From Actinoplanes lobatus (GTDB lineage: Bacteria > Actinomycetota > Actinomycetes > Mycobacteriales > Micromonosporaceae), in the NCBI RefSeq assembly GCF_014205215.1, contig NZ_JACHNC010000001.1, forward strand, positions 4,159,001-4,223,000: a stretch of DNA of 64,000 bases. Direction: 5' to 3'. Positions 36,792 to 45,224 of the stretch are shown here, in pieces. The notes beneath the pieces were generated by a model. It did no database searches, was not told the origin of the DNA, and saw only the letters and a program-made list of their open reading frames with translations. Numbering within the stretch: the stretch's first letter is position 1; each line of letters begins with the position of its first letter. A program made the translations under genes and the position numbers.

Positions 36792-37010
36792 GTGCGCGCG
36801 ATGCGAACCGTTGCCGACCGGATGCTCACCATGTTCGTGCCGAAGGCGACCGCGCAGGCGGCCTGTTCCGGTAGCTACCAGTTCTGCCACACCGCCAGGG
36901 ACGCGAACTGCAGCTACCAGTACGGCCAGGACATGCGGGCCATCTGGAAGTGCACCTACAAGCCCAACTGCACGGACACCTGCTCCAAGACGAGCCTCTG
37001 CTGCGGCTGA
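36792..37010 (+). CDS. Cysteine-rich peptide precursor (putative disulfide-bonded secreted peptide)
   Basis: A 72-residue peptide without recognised family. GTG start with AGGAG seven bases upstream. The first 23 residues (MRTVADRMLTMFVPKATAQA within them) are basic and amphipathic and end in AQA, an A-x-A site as cut by S26 signal peptidases; there is no long hydrophobic core, so this looks like a leader for a dedicated exporter, not a Sec signal. The remaining 49 residues hold eight cysteines (residues 25 to 71, ending in SLCCG), eight being compatible with four disulfides, plus many Tyr, Asn, Thr and Lys. Neighbours are a MauE-like protein, a CPPC thioredoxin-like protein, an ABC exporter and an S26 peptidase. 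The mature product is inferred; activity (bacteriocin, signal, metal binding) is unknown. Confidence 0.75.
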   Translation: MRAMRTVADRMLTMFVPKATAQAACSGSYQFCHTARDANCSYQYGQDMRAIWKCTYKPNCTDTCSKTSLCCG

Positions 37011-37082
37011 TCCGAGAAGACGCGTGCCACCGCCGCACGGGGGCGGTGGCACGCGCTCCAGCGACATCTACCGGGGGTGCCG

Positions 37083-37613
37083 ATGAGCCTTCAACTCTTC
37101 TGCCAGATCGTTCTCGGCCTGACCTTCGCGGCGGCGGTGGCCGGCAAGGTGCGCTCCCGGGCCGCGTGGCGAGCCTTCGCAGGTTCGGTCGGTGACCTGG
37201 GGCTCGTCCCGGCCGCCGCGGTCCGGCCGCTGGCGGTGCTGACCGTGGCCGCCGAATCGGGCGTGGTGGCCGCCATGGCCGTGCCCGGCCTGGCCCGGCC
37301 CGGGTTCCTGCTGGCGCTGGCCCTGCTGGCCGCGCTGACCGGTGGCATCGTCGCGGTGCTGCGGGCCGGCCGGCGGGCGGACTGCCACTGCTTCGGCGGG
37401 ACCCCCGAGGCGTACGGCCCGCTGCACGTGGTCCGGAACCTGCTGCTGCTGACCGTCGCCGGGCTCGGCGCGGTCAGCGCGACCCCGGAGACCCTCCGGC
37501 TCGCCGAGGTGCTCCCGACCGTGCTGGCCGCCGTGCCGGCCGCGATGGTCGCCGTCCGCTTCACCGAGATCTTCGCCGTCTTCGACACCCCTCAACCCAC
37601 ATCCCGGAGTTGA
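37083..37613 (+). CDS. MauE/DoxX-like redox membrane protein
   Basis: A 176-residue inner-membrane protein with four helices, of the MauE/DoxX type. MauE is required for the six disulfides of methylamine dehydrogenase small subunit. After the third helix it carries ADCHCFGGTPE, a CxCFG motif typical of MauE-like proteins and the probable redox centre. No methylamine dehydrogenase gene is here; the cysteine-rich peptide 72 bp upstream is the obvious substrate. ATG chosen because GGGGG lies five bases upstream; an in-frame GTG six bases earlier is possible. Confidence 0.85.
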   Translation: MSLQLFCQIVLGLTFAAAVAGKVRSRAAWRAFAGSVGDLGLVPAAAVRPLAVLTVAAESGVVAAMAVPGLARPGFLLALALLAALTGGIVAVLRAGRRADCHCFGGTPEAYGPLHVVRNLLLLTVAGLGAVSATPETLRLAEVLPTVLAAVPAAMVAVRFTEIFAVFDTPQPTSRS

Positions 37614-37617
37614 AACC

Positions 37618-38151
37618 ATGGCAGCACAGCTGAGCGTCACCGTCGTCGTCGGCGTGGTCGCCGTTTTGAACCTCATCCTGACGGTCGGCGTGATCCGCCG
37701 GCTGAAGGATCACGAGCAGCGTTTCACCGAGTTGTCCGCCGACGACGGGGCCTCGAACGCGCAGCCGTCGGTGGGCACCGCGGTTCCCGAGTTCACCGCG
37801 GCCACCACGACCGGTGGCAAGGTCACCGCCGCCGACCTGCGCGACGGCGGTCTCATCGGCTTCTTCTCGGTGGGCTGCCCGCCCTGCGCCGAGCAGCTTC
37901 CGGATTTCACGCGCTTCCTGCGCGCCATGGACGACACGCCCGCACTGATCGTCATCGAGGCGCCCTCGCCCGCGGACGCCGCCGCGTTCCTGGAGGTCAC
38001 CGGAGATCTGCCGGTGGTCCTGGACGGTGGTGACGGGCTGTGCAAGACGTTCGAGGTGAACCGGTTCCCGTCCATGGCGCAGCTGAGCGGGGGAGCGGTG
38101 GCCGCCAACGCGCACACCGTCGCCCGGCTGCTGACCCAGGTTTCCGGGTGA
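37618..38151 (+). CDS. Membrane-anchored thioredoxin-like (TlpA/MauD-type) protein
   Basis: A 177-residue protein with an N-terminal membrane helix (about 6-26, VTVVVGVVAVLNLILTVGV) and an outward-facing thioredoxin-like domain. Active site FFSVGCPPCAEQLPDF: a CPPC dithiol, near residues 87-95. The cis-Pro segment is FEVNRFPSMA. TlpA/MauD proteins oxidise, reduce or isomerise disulfides outside the membrane. It starts four bases after the MauE-like stop with GGAG upstream, and its own stop overlaps the exporter start (GTGA). Likely electron partner of the MauE-like protein in folding the peptide. Confidence 0.88.
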   Translation: MAAQLSVTVVVGVVAVLNLILTVGVIRRLKDHEQRFTELSADDGASNAQPSVGTAVPEFTAATTTGGKVTAADLRDGGLIGFFSVGCPPCAEQLPDFTRFLRAMDDTPALIVIEAPSPADAAAFLEVTGDLPVVLDGGDGLCKTFEVNRFPSMAQLSGGAVAANAHTVARLLTQVSG

Positions 38152-39989
38152 CCGCCCCGGCGCCGCGCGAGAGCCTGTGGCGTGATCTGACGCTCGCGAC
38201 CCGGCTCGCCTGGGCCGCGTCACGGGCCGGGCTTCTCGCCTACCTGGTAGTGCTCGTGCCGCAGGGACTCGCGCCGGTGGCCGTCGCCTGGCTGACGAAG
38301 ACGCTGCTGGACGGCATGGCCGCCGGCCGGGGGCTCGCCGTGCCGCTGCTGGCCGCCCTGGCGGTGGCGCTGCTGGCCACGACGGTCGCCGGCGACGTCG
38401 GCCACTACTTCGCCAGCCGTCTGCGCCGGGAGGTCGACCTGCTGGCACAGCGCAACCTGTTCCTGGCCGCCGGGCGCCTGCCGGGGCTGGCCCCGTTCGA
38501 GGACCCGGCCCTGCACGACCGGCTGGACCTCGGCGAGCAGGCCGCCCAGACCGCGCCGTCGCAGGTGGTCACCGGCGCCGCCGAACTCGGGCAGGCCGCG
38601 ATCACGCTGACCGGCTTCACCGTCGCGCTGATCGCGGTGGACCCGCTGATCACTGCCACCGTCGCGCTGGTCGGGCTGGCCACCCTCCTCGTCGAGGCGC
38701 GGCTGGGCCGGGCCCGGGCCGGGCTGGCCTGGCAGCTCAGCCCGGCCTGGCGGCGGGCGTTCAGCTTCCAGGTGCTCCAGACCGACGTGCGTGCCGCCAA
38801 GGAGATCCGCGTCTACGGTCTCACCGGATATCTGCACGACCGGATGGCCGCGCTGCTGCGGTCGGCCACCGACGCCGAGAACCGGCTCGACAGCCGGGTG
38901 CTGCGCGGCCAGGCCCTGCTCGCCGTCTGCGCCACCGGCTCGATCGCCTTCGGCCTGGTGATGGTGGCCCGGCAGGCGTCGGCCGGCGCGGTCGGCGTGG
39001 GTGGGGTGTCGTTCGCCCTGGCCGCGCTGCTCGGCGTGCAGACGATGATCGCGGTCATGGTCCGGGTCGCGGCGGGCGCGTACGCCGGACTGCTGCTCCT
39101 GCGCCACTACCGGGACGTGGCCACCGACGCCGGGATCGCCGACCCGGTGCGGATTCCGCAGCCGGATGCCGTGGAGAGACCGGCCCCCCGCCTCTCTGAC
39201 GGCATCCGGCTGCGGGACGTGTGGTTCCGCTACGACGAGCAGCACCCGTGGGCCCTGCGCGGGGTGGACCTCACCATCCCGCGGGGGCGGACCGTCGCGA
39301 TCGTCGGCCTCAACGGCGCCGGCAAGAGCACCCTGATCAAACTGCTCTGCCGGTTCTACGAGCCGACCCGCGGCACGATCCGCTGGGACGACACCGACCT
39401 GGCCGGCCTGCCCCCGGAGGCCCTGCGCCGCCGGATGACCGTGGTCTTCCAGGACTTCATGGAGTACGACCTGACCGCGGCCGAGAACATCGGCGTCGGC
39501 GACCTGTCCCGGATGGACGACCTGCCGGCGCTGCGGGCCGCGGCCGCCCGGGCCGGGGTCGACGACCGGCTGACGGCGCTGCCCCGCGGCTACCGGACCC
39601 TGCTCACCCGGATCCACGCGGACTCGGCCGACCCGGACAGCACCGGCGTGACCATGTCCGGCGGCGGCTGGCAGCGGATCGCGATCGCCCGGGCGCTGCT
39701 GCGCGACGACTCCGACCTGCTGATCCTCGACGAGCCCAGCAGTGGGCTCGACCCGGAGGCGGAGGCGGAGTTGCAGCGGCAGCTGCGCGCCCGGCGCGAC
39801 GGTCGGACCATCGTGATCATCTCGCACCGGCTGAGCGCGGTCCGCGAGGCCGACACCATCGTGGTCCTGGCCGACGGGCGGATCACCGAGTCCGGCGCCC
39901 ACGACGAGCTGATCGCCGCCGGCGGCCGGTACGCCGAGCTGTTCGCCCAGCAGGCCAGCGGGTACGCGCCGGTACCGCAGGGGGCGTGA
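38148..39989 (+). CDS. ABC exporter (fused permease and ATPase)
   Basis: A 613-residue ABC half-transporter, acting as a homodimer. A six-helix membrane domain spans about 20-330; the ATPase follows with Walker A IVGLNGAGKSTLIKLL, Q-loop VVFQDFMEYD, signature TMSGGGWQRIAIARAL, Walker B LLILDEPSSGLDPEAE and H-loop IISHRLSAV. The signature reads SGGGW instead of the usual SGGQ. There is no N-terminal C39 peptidase domain, so leader removal must fall to another protein, presumably the S26 peptidase encoded next. GTG start overlapping the thioredoxin-like stop; the end overlaps the peptidase start (TGATG). Confidence 0.92.
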   Translation: MTAPAPRESLWRDLTLATRLAWAASRAGLLAYLVVLVPQGLAPVAVAWLTKTLLDGMAAGRGLAVPLLAALAVALLATTVAGDVGHYFASRLRREVDLLAQRNLFLAAGRLPGLAPFEDPALHDRLDLGEQAAQTAPSQVVTGAAELGQAAITLTGFTVALIAVDPLITATVALVGLATLLVEARLGRARAGLAWQLSPAWRRAFSFQVLQTDVRAAKEIRVYGLTGYLHDRMAALLRSATDAENRLDSRVLRGQALLAVCATGSIAFGLVMVARQASAGAVGVGGVSFALAALLGVQTMIAVMVRVAAGAYAGLLLLRHYRDVATDAGIADPVRIPQPDAVERPAPRLSDGIRLRDVWFRYDEQHPWALRGVDLTIPRGRTVAIVGLNGAGKSTLIKLLCRFYEPTRGTIRWDDTDLAGLPPEALRRRMTVVFQDFMEYDLTAAENIGVGDLSRMDDLPALRAAAARAGVDDRLTALPRGYRTLLTRIHADSADPDSTGVTMSGGGWQRIAIARALLRDDSDLLILDEPSSGLDPEAEAELQRQLRARRDGRTIVIISHRLSAVREADTIVVLADGRITESGAHDELIAAGGRYAELFAQQASGYAPVPQGA

Positions 39990-40384
39990 TGGTGTTCGCC
40001 CTGGCCCTGACCGCCGCCGTGCTGCTGGCCGCCGTCCTGGCGGCGCGCCGGTTCCTGGTGGTGACCGTGGAGGGCATCAGCATGACGCCGACGCTGCGAC
40101 CCGGCGACCGGCTGCTGGCCCGCCGGATCAGCGGCGCCGCCGTCGAACGTGGCGCCATCGTGGTGATGCGGCCGGACGGCCACCCCGGCTACTACCTGAA
40201 ACGGGTGGCCGCGGTGGCCGGCGACCCGGTGCCCGAGGGCATTCCGGCGGACGCGGCCACGGTGCCGCCGCGAACCGTGGTGCTGCGCGGCGACAACGCC
40301 CACCACAGCCTCGACTCACGGGTCTGGGGCTGCGTGCCGGTCGAGCGGATCGTCGCCGTCACGGTGCGCCCGATCGATCGCTGA
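39989..40384 (+). CDS. S26-family signal peptidase (leader peptidase)
   Basis: A 131-residue type I signal peptidase-like enzyme. One N-terminal membrane helix (FALALTAAVLLAAVLAARRF, written as residues 3-22 approximately), then the catalytic Ser motif GISMTPTLRPGDRL and the Lys motif YYLKRVAAVAGD, followed by LRGDNAHHSLDSR. This is a minimal, single-domain member, shorter than the housekeeping enzyme. It starts at the overlap with the exporter stop and is the last gene of the operon. It is the natural candidate to cut the AQA site of the cysteine-rich peptide precursor outside the membrane. Confidence 0.92.
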   Translation: MVFALALTAAVLLAAVLAARRFLVVTVEGISMTPTLRPGDRLLARRISGAAVERGAIVVMRPDGHPGYYLKRVAAVAGDPVPEGIPADAATVPPRTVVLRGDNAHHSLDSRVWGCVPVERIVAVTVRPIDR

Positions 40385-40394
40385 CACCACTGGT

Positions 40395-40417
40395 GGCGGG
40401 CCGTTACGCGGCCCGCC
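40395..40417 (+). terminator. Terminator of the peptide operon
   Basis: GGCGGGCCG and CGGCCCGCC form a 9-bp stem with a 5-nt loop (TTACG), eleven bases after the peptidase stop. It closes the five-gene unit before the glycosyltransferase genes. Confidence 0.65.
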
Positions 40418-40497
40418 GCCCGGCATTAACTGTCCGGTCTCCCAGCGCTCATAGCGTCGGCTCGAATACGCCCGGCCCCCTGCGTAAGCGAGTCGAC

Positions 40498-41478
40498 ATG
40501 CCTGCTGAACCGGACGTCAGCGTCGTCATCCCGACCTGTGACCGGCCGCTGCTCGCCACCCGGGCGGTCCACGGCGCCCTCGGCCAGACCCACGGCGACC
40601 TCGAGGTCATCGCGGTGGTCGACGGCCCCGACCAGGCCACCGTCGACGCCCTCGCCGAGATCGGCGACCCCCGGCTGCGGGTGGTCGTCGTCCCGGAGCG
40701 CCGCCGCGCCCCGAACGCCCGCAACGTCGGCGCCGCCGAGGCCCGCGGCCGCTGGACCGCGCTGCTCGACGACGACGACGAATGGCTGCCCGACAAGATC
40801 GAGGTGCAGCTCGCGCTGGCCGCCGGTTCGGCCGCCCGCTACCCGGTGGTCGCCAGCCGGCTGATCAACCGCACCCCGCGCGCCGACTCGGTCATGCCCC
40901 GCCGCCTGCCCGCCGCCGGGGAGCCGCTCAGCGAGTACTTCTGCGTCCGGCGCGGCCTGTTCTACGGCGACGGCTTCATCCAGACGTCGACGATCATGGC
41001 GCCCACCGAGCTGCTGCGCCGGGTGCCGTTCACCGTCGGGCTGCGCCGCCAGCAGGAACTCGACTGGGCGCTGCGGGCGGTCCGCGAGGACGGTGTGGAA
41101 CTGCTCTACGCCGAACAGCCGCTCGTGCTCTGGCACCAGGACGAGGACCGCGACCGGATCAGCCTGCACAACCCGTACGAGCAGCAGCTCGCCTGGCTGC
41201 GCGCCAACCGGCACCTGTTCACGCCCCGGGCGTACGCCGCCTTCACGCTCAGCGTGATCAGCTCGATGGCCGCGCCGTCGCGCGAAGGCCGGCACTTCCG
41301 TGAACTGCTCGCCGAAGCCCGCGAACACGGCGACCCGCGCGCCCTCGACTACCTCACCCACCTCCAGATCTGGGCCCTGCCGCCGGCCCTGCGCCACCGG
41401 CTGCGCGACCTGATCGTCGGCCGCCGTGACCCGGCCCCCGCCCCGGCCACCACCGCCGAGCCGGTCGATGTCGGCTGA
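40498..41478 (+). CDS. GT-A glycosyltransferase (family 2)
   Basis: A 326-residue cytosolic glycosyltransferase. DVSVVIPTCDRP opens the fold, LDDDDEWLPDK carries the DxD motif and RQQELDWALR is the acceptor-side acidic motif. C-terminal helices with LWHQDEDRDR. The ATG at 40498 immediately precedes the GT-A fold; an in-frame ORF extension upstream crosses the terminator. Its stop is inside the next gene (11-bp overlap), so the two transferases are made together, likely for one surface glycan. Confidence 0.9.
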   Translation: MPAEPDVSVVIPTCDRPLLATRAVHGALGQTHGDLEVIAVVDGPDQATVDALAEIGDPRLRVVVVPERRRAPNARNVGAAEARGRWTALLDDDDEWLPDKIEVQLALAAGSAARYPVVASRLINRTPRADSVMPRRLPAAGEPLSEYFCVRRGLFYGDGFIQTSTIMAPTELLRRVPFTVGLRRQQELDWALRAVREDGVELLYAEQPLVLWHQDEDRDRISLHNPYEQQLAWLRANRHLFTPRAYAAFTLSVISSMAAPSREGRHFRELLAEAREHGDPRALDYLTHLQIWALPPALRHRLRDLIVGRRDPAPAPATTAEPVDVG

Positions 41479-42598
41479 CGGCCGCCGGGTCGCGATCTGG
41501 CGCAGCGCCATGCTCCCCGGCTCGGAGACGTTCATCCGGGCCCAGGGCGACGCGCTCACCCGCTGGCAGCCCACCTACATCGGCGCCGTCCGCGCCGGGT
41601 CCGCGCTGTCCCGCCCGGACGACGTGATCACCTTCCCGGACGGCGGCGGCGACTTCCTGCGGCTGCGGCTCACCGGCGCCTCACCCCGGCTGCGCGCCGT
41701 CCTCGCCGAGGCCCGCCCCGACCTGGTGCACGCCCACTTCGGCGGCGACGGCTGGCTGGTCAGCCACAGCGCCCGCCAGCTCGGCACACCGCTGGTCGTC
41801 ACGGTGCACGGCCACGACGTCACCAGGCAGCCGCAGGCCCCCGGACTGCACGGGCTGCGCTACCGGCGCAACCTGCGAACCGTCTTCGACCGCGCCGCCC
41901 TCGTCATCGCCGTCTCCGACGTGATCCGCACCCGCGCCGAACAGTGCGGCGCCGACCCGGCCCGGATCCGCGTCCACCACACCGGCGTACCGGTTCCGCC
42001 CACCCCGCCGATCGTCCCGAAACGCTGGGACGTCGTCCTCGTCGGCCGGTTCGTCGCCAAGAAAGGCGTGGACGACCTGCTCACCGCCCTGTCCACGCTC
42101 ACCGCGCCACGCCCGCGCGCCCTGCTCATCGGCGACGGCCCGCTGCTGCCCGAGATGCGCGCCCTCGCCGAACGCCTCGGCGTCGACGCCACCTTCGTCG
42201 GCACCCGGCCACCCGCATCGGTCCAGCAGCACCTCGCCGAGTCCCGGATGCTGGCCGCGCCCTCCAAGACCGCGCCCGACGGCGACACCGAAGGCCTGCC
42301 CACCACCATCCTGGAAGCCGGCGCGCTCGGCCTGCCGGTGGTGGCGACCCGGCACAGCGGCATCCCCGAGGCCGTCATCGACGGCGAGACCGGCCTGCTG
42401 GTCCCGGAAGCCGACCCCCGATCGCTCGCCGCCGCCCTGGCCCGCCTGCTCGGCGACGCCGGCCTGCGCCGCGGCCTCGGCGCCCGGGCCCGCTCCCACG
42501 TGGCCACGAACTTCGACCTCAATGTCCAGACGGCCCGCCTGGAAGACCTCTACGACCAGGCCGTCCACACGTCACCCTCGCTGCCGGGTCGTCCTTAG
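41468..42598 (+). CDS. GT-B glycosyltransferase (family 4)
   Basis: A 376-residue GT4 enzyme. The N-terminal domain has WRSAMLPGSETFIRAQ and LVHAHFGGDGW; the C-terminal nucleotide-sugar domain has VVLVGRFVAKKGVDDLLTAL, LIGDGPLLPEM and GLPTTILEAGALGLPVVAT, the E-x7-E region. Resembles exopolysaccharide/colanic-type transferases (WcaL-like). It overlaps the GT2 gene before it, and is followed by the long palindrome at 42723. Confidence 0.92.
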   Translation: MSADGRRVAIWRSAMLPGSETFIRAQGDALTRWQPTYIGAVRAGSALSRPDDVITFPDGGGDFLRLRLTGASPRLRAVLAEARPDLVHAHFGGDGWLVSHSARQLGTPLVVTVHGHDVTRQPQAPGLHGLRYRRNLRTVFDRAALVIAVSDVIRTRAEQCGADPARIRVHHTGVPVPPTPPIVPKRWDVVLVGRFVAKKGVDDLLTALSTLTAPRPRALLIGDGPLLPEMRALAERLGVDATFVGTRPPASVQQHLAESRMLAAPSKTAPDGDTEGLPTTILEAGALGLPVVATRHSGIPEAVIDGETGLLVPEADPRSLAAALARLLGDAGLRRGLGARARSHVATNFDLNVQTARLEDLYDQAVHTSPSLPGRP

Positions 42599-42722
42599 AC
42601 GCGGTTTCGGTACGGCCTGCGCCGCCCCGCCGAACCATGACCGTCCCGCGGCGCACCCGCGAGCCCGCCGCGCCCGCACGGCCGTGCCGCGCGCTCCGGG
42701 CGTGAGCGTCACCTCACGCTCA

Positions 42723-42804
42723 GCACGCCGCTGTCGTGCGATCTTGAACGATTTGCCACCGCCTCGGGTGGCAAATCGTTCAAGGTCGCACGACAGCGGC
42801 GTGC
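42723..42804. repeat. Very long intergenic palindrome (38-bp arms, 6-nt loop)
   Basis: Arms 42723-42760 and 42767-42804 are complementary at 37 of 38 positions (one T/C difference, still a G-U pair in RNA one way) around GCCTCG. The arm core reads TTGAACGATTTGCCACC. It sits between the convergent GT4 and methyltransferase-like genes and can terminate both, but the arm length far exceeds an ordinary terminator; a palindromic mobile unit (REP/MITE-like) is the alternative. Confidence 0.8.
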
Positions 42805-42837
42805 AAAGCGGGTGAAACGGGCGCCTGTTTCCGGCGT

Positions 42838-44391
42838 TCAGCTGTTCGGCCGCAGTCGGGTGAGGACGGTGCGGGCCAGGCGCTTTCCGCCGCGCATGCC
42901 GCCGAGGACGGCGGTCGCGGCGCGGCCCGGAGTGGTCGCCCGGAGCACGGCGATGATCCGATGGGCACGGGACAGTTCGGCGCGCATGGTCGCGGCGCTC
43001 TGTTCGTACCACTCGATCTGCGCCCTGGCCTCGGAAAGCTCCCGCGCCAGACGGTCGTGCGCCGCACTCAGCCCGCGGAAGGTCGCCGGCACAGGCCGGG
43101 GCGCCGGATCCGGATCGCGGCCGGTCATGGCGGCCAGCAGGCCGGCGGGCCAGCGGTCGGCCAGGTTCTCGTCGTGCAGCGCGCCGGCGAACCGGCTCAG
43201 CGCGGCCTCCGGGCCGGTGGGCGCGGCCAGCGGATGCAGGCCGCCGTCCGCGGTCACCAGGATCGCGTCGGCGGCCACCCCCGCGGCGTCGCCGGACTGC
43301 CAGGCGGTCAGCAGCGCCCGCAGCTCGGGCAGGTCGCCGCGGCGGGCCACGGTCAGCAGGACGTCATGCAGGCAGCGGCCGGTGGGCAGCGGCTCGTCCG
43401 CCCCCTCCGGAAGCCAGCCGCGCGCCGTCCGCCGCAACGCCAGCAGCGTCCCCGGTTCGCCGCCGGTCGGGGCCGACGGCGTCTCCGGCTTGTTGCGGGG
43501 CTCGGCCGACGGCGTTTGCGGCTTGTCGCCGGGCTCGGCCGGCGGCGTCTCCGGCTTGTCGCCGACAGGGGCCAGCAGAACGTCCGGCAGGGGAGTGGGA
43601 TGGTGGCCGGGCCGGGCGGCGGCCACGAACCAGGCCGGGGCCAGCGCGGATGCCAGGCGGTGACGCAGCAGGGCGGCCGCGAGTGGGCGCGGATCGGCCA
43701 GCAGCGGCCCGGACGGACGGCCGGACCGGCGCAGCGCCGAGGTGAGCAGGCCCGCCAGTTCCGGGTCGGCGAGGGCGGCGTCACTCACCAGCACGGCTGG
43801 GTTCCGCGGGGACGGGTGTGCGGCGTACCCCTGCGCCGGAGTGAGCCCCGCGGCCCGCAGCCGCTCCCGCAGGTCGTCGAGTCCCACCGGCCGCGTCGGG
43901 TCGTCGTCGGCCGGAGAGGCCCAGTCGGCGTCGCCCGGTTCCGTCGCGGCCGCGTAGAGGCGGTGCAGGCCGGCCGGGTTGGCGCAGCCCAGCAGCAGCC
44001 GTCCGCCGGGACGCAGCACCGCGAGCAGCAGTGCCAGGCCGGCGGCCCACGTCAGGTCCCCGGTCTCGGTCGAGCCGGCCCGGTCCAGGCCGTCCAGGGC
44101 GATCACCGTGTCGTACGCCGGAACCGCCGCCAGCTTCGGCAGGCTCCCGCAGCACACCTCGACGCCGGGGCGGTCGGCGTACCGGGTGGCCAGCGCCTCG
44201 GCGTCCGGCACCCCGCGTACCAGCACGGTGATCTGCCGGGCCGGGACCGCGTCGATCAGCTCCGGCTCGTGCGGCCCGACGATCAGCGTGTGACCCCGCG
44301 CCGACGCGGCGAGCCGGCGCAGCACCGGCCCGCCGGCGGGGTCGCGATCGGACCAGTGCGGCATCTCGCCGCCGAGCAGAAGGGCGGTCAT
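42838..44391 (-). CDS. Methyltransferase-like protein with repeat linker and coiled tail
   Basis: A 517-residue protein. The first 190 residues look like a degenerate Rossmann methyltransferase: LIVGPHEPELIDAV, VCCGSLPKLAAVPAYDTVIALDGLDR, LLAVLRPGGRLLLGCAN. A low-complexity linker near 290-330 holds three imperfect GDKPETP-type repeats. The C-terminal part ends with a coiled region (AHDRLARELSEARAQIEWYE) and a basic tail. The glycine-rich SAM loop is not clear, so catalysis is uncertain. It starts by overlapping the upstream gene (ATGA), with which it forms a pair in the glycan region. Confidence 0.7.
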   Translation of the reverse strand: MTALLLGGEMPHWSDRDPAGGPVLRRLAASARGHTLIVGPHEPELIDAVPARQITVLVRGVPDAEALATRYADRPGVEVCCGSLPKLAAVPAYDTVIALDGLDRAGSTETGDLTWAAGLALLLAVLRPGGRLLLGCANPAGLHRLYAAATEPGDADWASPADDDPTRPVGLDDLRERLRAAGLTPAQGYAAHPSPRNPAVLVSDAALADPELAGLLTSALRRSGRPSGPLLADPRPLAAALLRHRLASALAPAWFVAAARPGHHPTPLPDVLLAPVGDKPETPPAEPGDKPQTPSAEPRNKPETPSAPTGGEPGTLLALRRTARGWLPEGADEPLPTGRCLHDVLLTVARRGDLPELRALLTAWQSGDAAGVAADAILVTADGGLHPLAAPTGPEAALSRFAGALHDENLADRWPAGLLAAMTGRDPDPAPRPVPATFRGLSAAHDRLARELSEARAQIEWYEQSAATMRAELSRAHRIIAVLRATTPGRAATAVLGGMRGGKRLARTVLTRLRPNS

Positions 44392-45224
44392 GCGGCGGCC
44401 TCCCGGCCCTCGGACGTCCAGCGGAACAGCAGGCGCAGCTCGGCGGGGGAGAGCAGCCGGTCCGCGCCGAGCTCGTCGACGGCGGCCGCCCGCGCGGCGT
44501 CCGGGTCGATCGAGGCGCCGTGCAGCCCGGCCCACTGGCGGCGGATGCGGGGCCGGCCGCCGAACAGGTCGCGTTCGTCGCGCAGCTGCATCGGGTCGCC
44601 GTAGACGGCGGGTTCGCAGCCGGCCAGGATGCCGTAGAAGATCGCGCTGCACAGCCGGTTCGACGCCACCCGGCGGTGCCGGCGCTGTTCGGCGAGCTGC
44701 CGGTCGAGGAAACCCGGGTCCAGGTTCTTCCACCAGCCGCCCCGGTAGCCGTGACAGATCACCCGGAACCCGGCCCGCTCGTAGCGGCGGCGCACCCCGG
44801 CGGTCCGGTACTCCTGCCAGTACAGGCAGACGGTGACCGGGCCGGCCTCGGTGTCGCGGATCTCGGCGATCAGGCGGTCGTGGTCACCCTGGACGTGCTG
44901 ACCCTCCCAGCCGTGGAACGGGTACCAGATCGTCCCCTCGCGCGCGGTGTCCGGCGCGGGCGTCATCTCCACCAGGTACGCCCACGGGGCGCCGGTCACA
45001 TGCACCGGACGGCGCCCCATCGACCAGGCCCGCCGCCGGGTGCGCTCACTCCACACGAACGACGGCACGCCGGGCGTGAACTCGTGGTCGGGCGCCATGC
45101 CGTCCCCGATGTTCCAGCCGTGCTGGAGGTACCCGCGGATGCGCGGAGGATCGGGCGACTCCGGCAGGCCGCAGTACCGGGCCATCACCGCGGAGTGCCC
45201 GTAGTAGTGGTTCGCGTGGTGCAC
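44388..45224 (-). CDS. Glycan-region protein of unknown function
   Basis: About 278 residues, cytosolic, not matched to a named family by eye. Recognisable segments: VHHANHYYGHSAVMARYCGL, YLQHGWNIGDGM, FVWSERTRRRAW and SNRLCSAIFYGILAGCEPAVYGD, a layout seen in polysaccharide-locus proteins that resemble glycosyl- or glycerophosphotransferases of the GT-B type. The start is uncertain: the GTG at 45224 has GGGA upstream and gives VHHANHYYGH at the N-terminus, while a TTG at 45236 or a longer frame would run through an inverted repeat. The end overlaps the methyltransferase-like gene. Confidence 0.7.
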   Translation of the reverse strand: MHHANHYYGHSAVMARYCGLPESPDPPRIRGYLQHGWNIGDGMAPDHEFTPGVPSFVWSERTRRRAWSMGRRPVHVTGAPWAYLVEMTPAPDTAREGTIWYPFHGWEGQHVQGDHDRLIAEIRDTEAGPVTVCLYWQEYRTAGVRRRYERAGFRVICHGYRGGWWKNLDPGFLDRQLAEQRRHRRVASNRLCSAIFYGILAGCEPAVYGDPMQLRDERDLFGGRPRIRRQWAGLHGASIDPDAARAAAVDELGADRLLSPAELRLLFRWTSEGREAAA

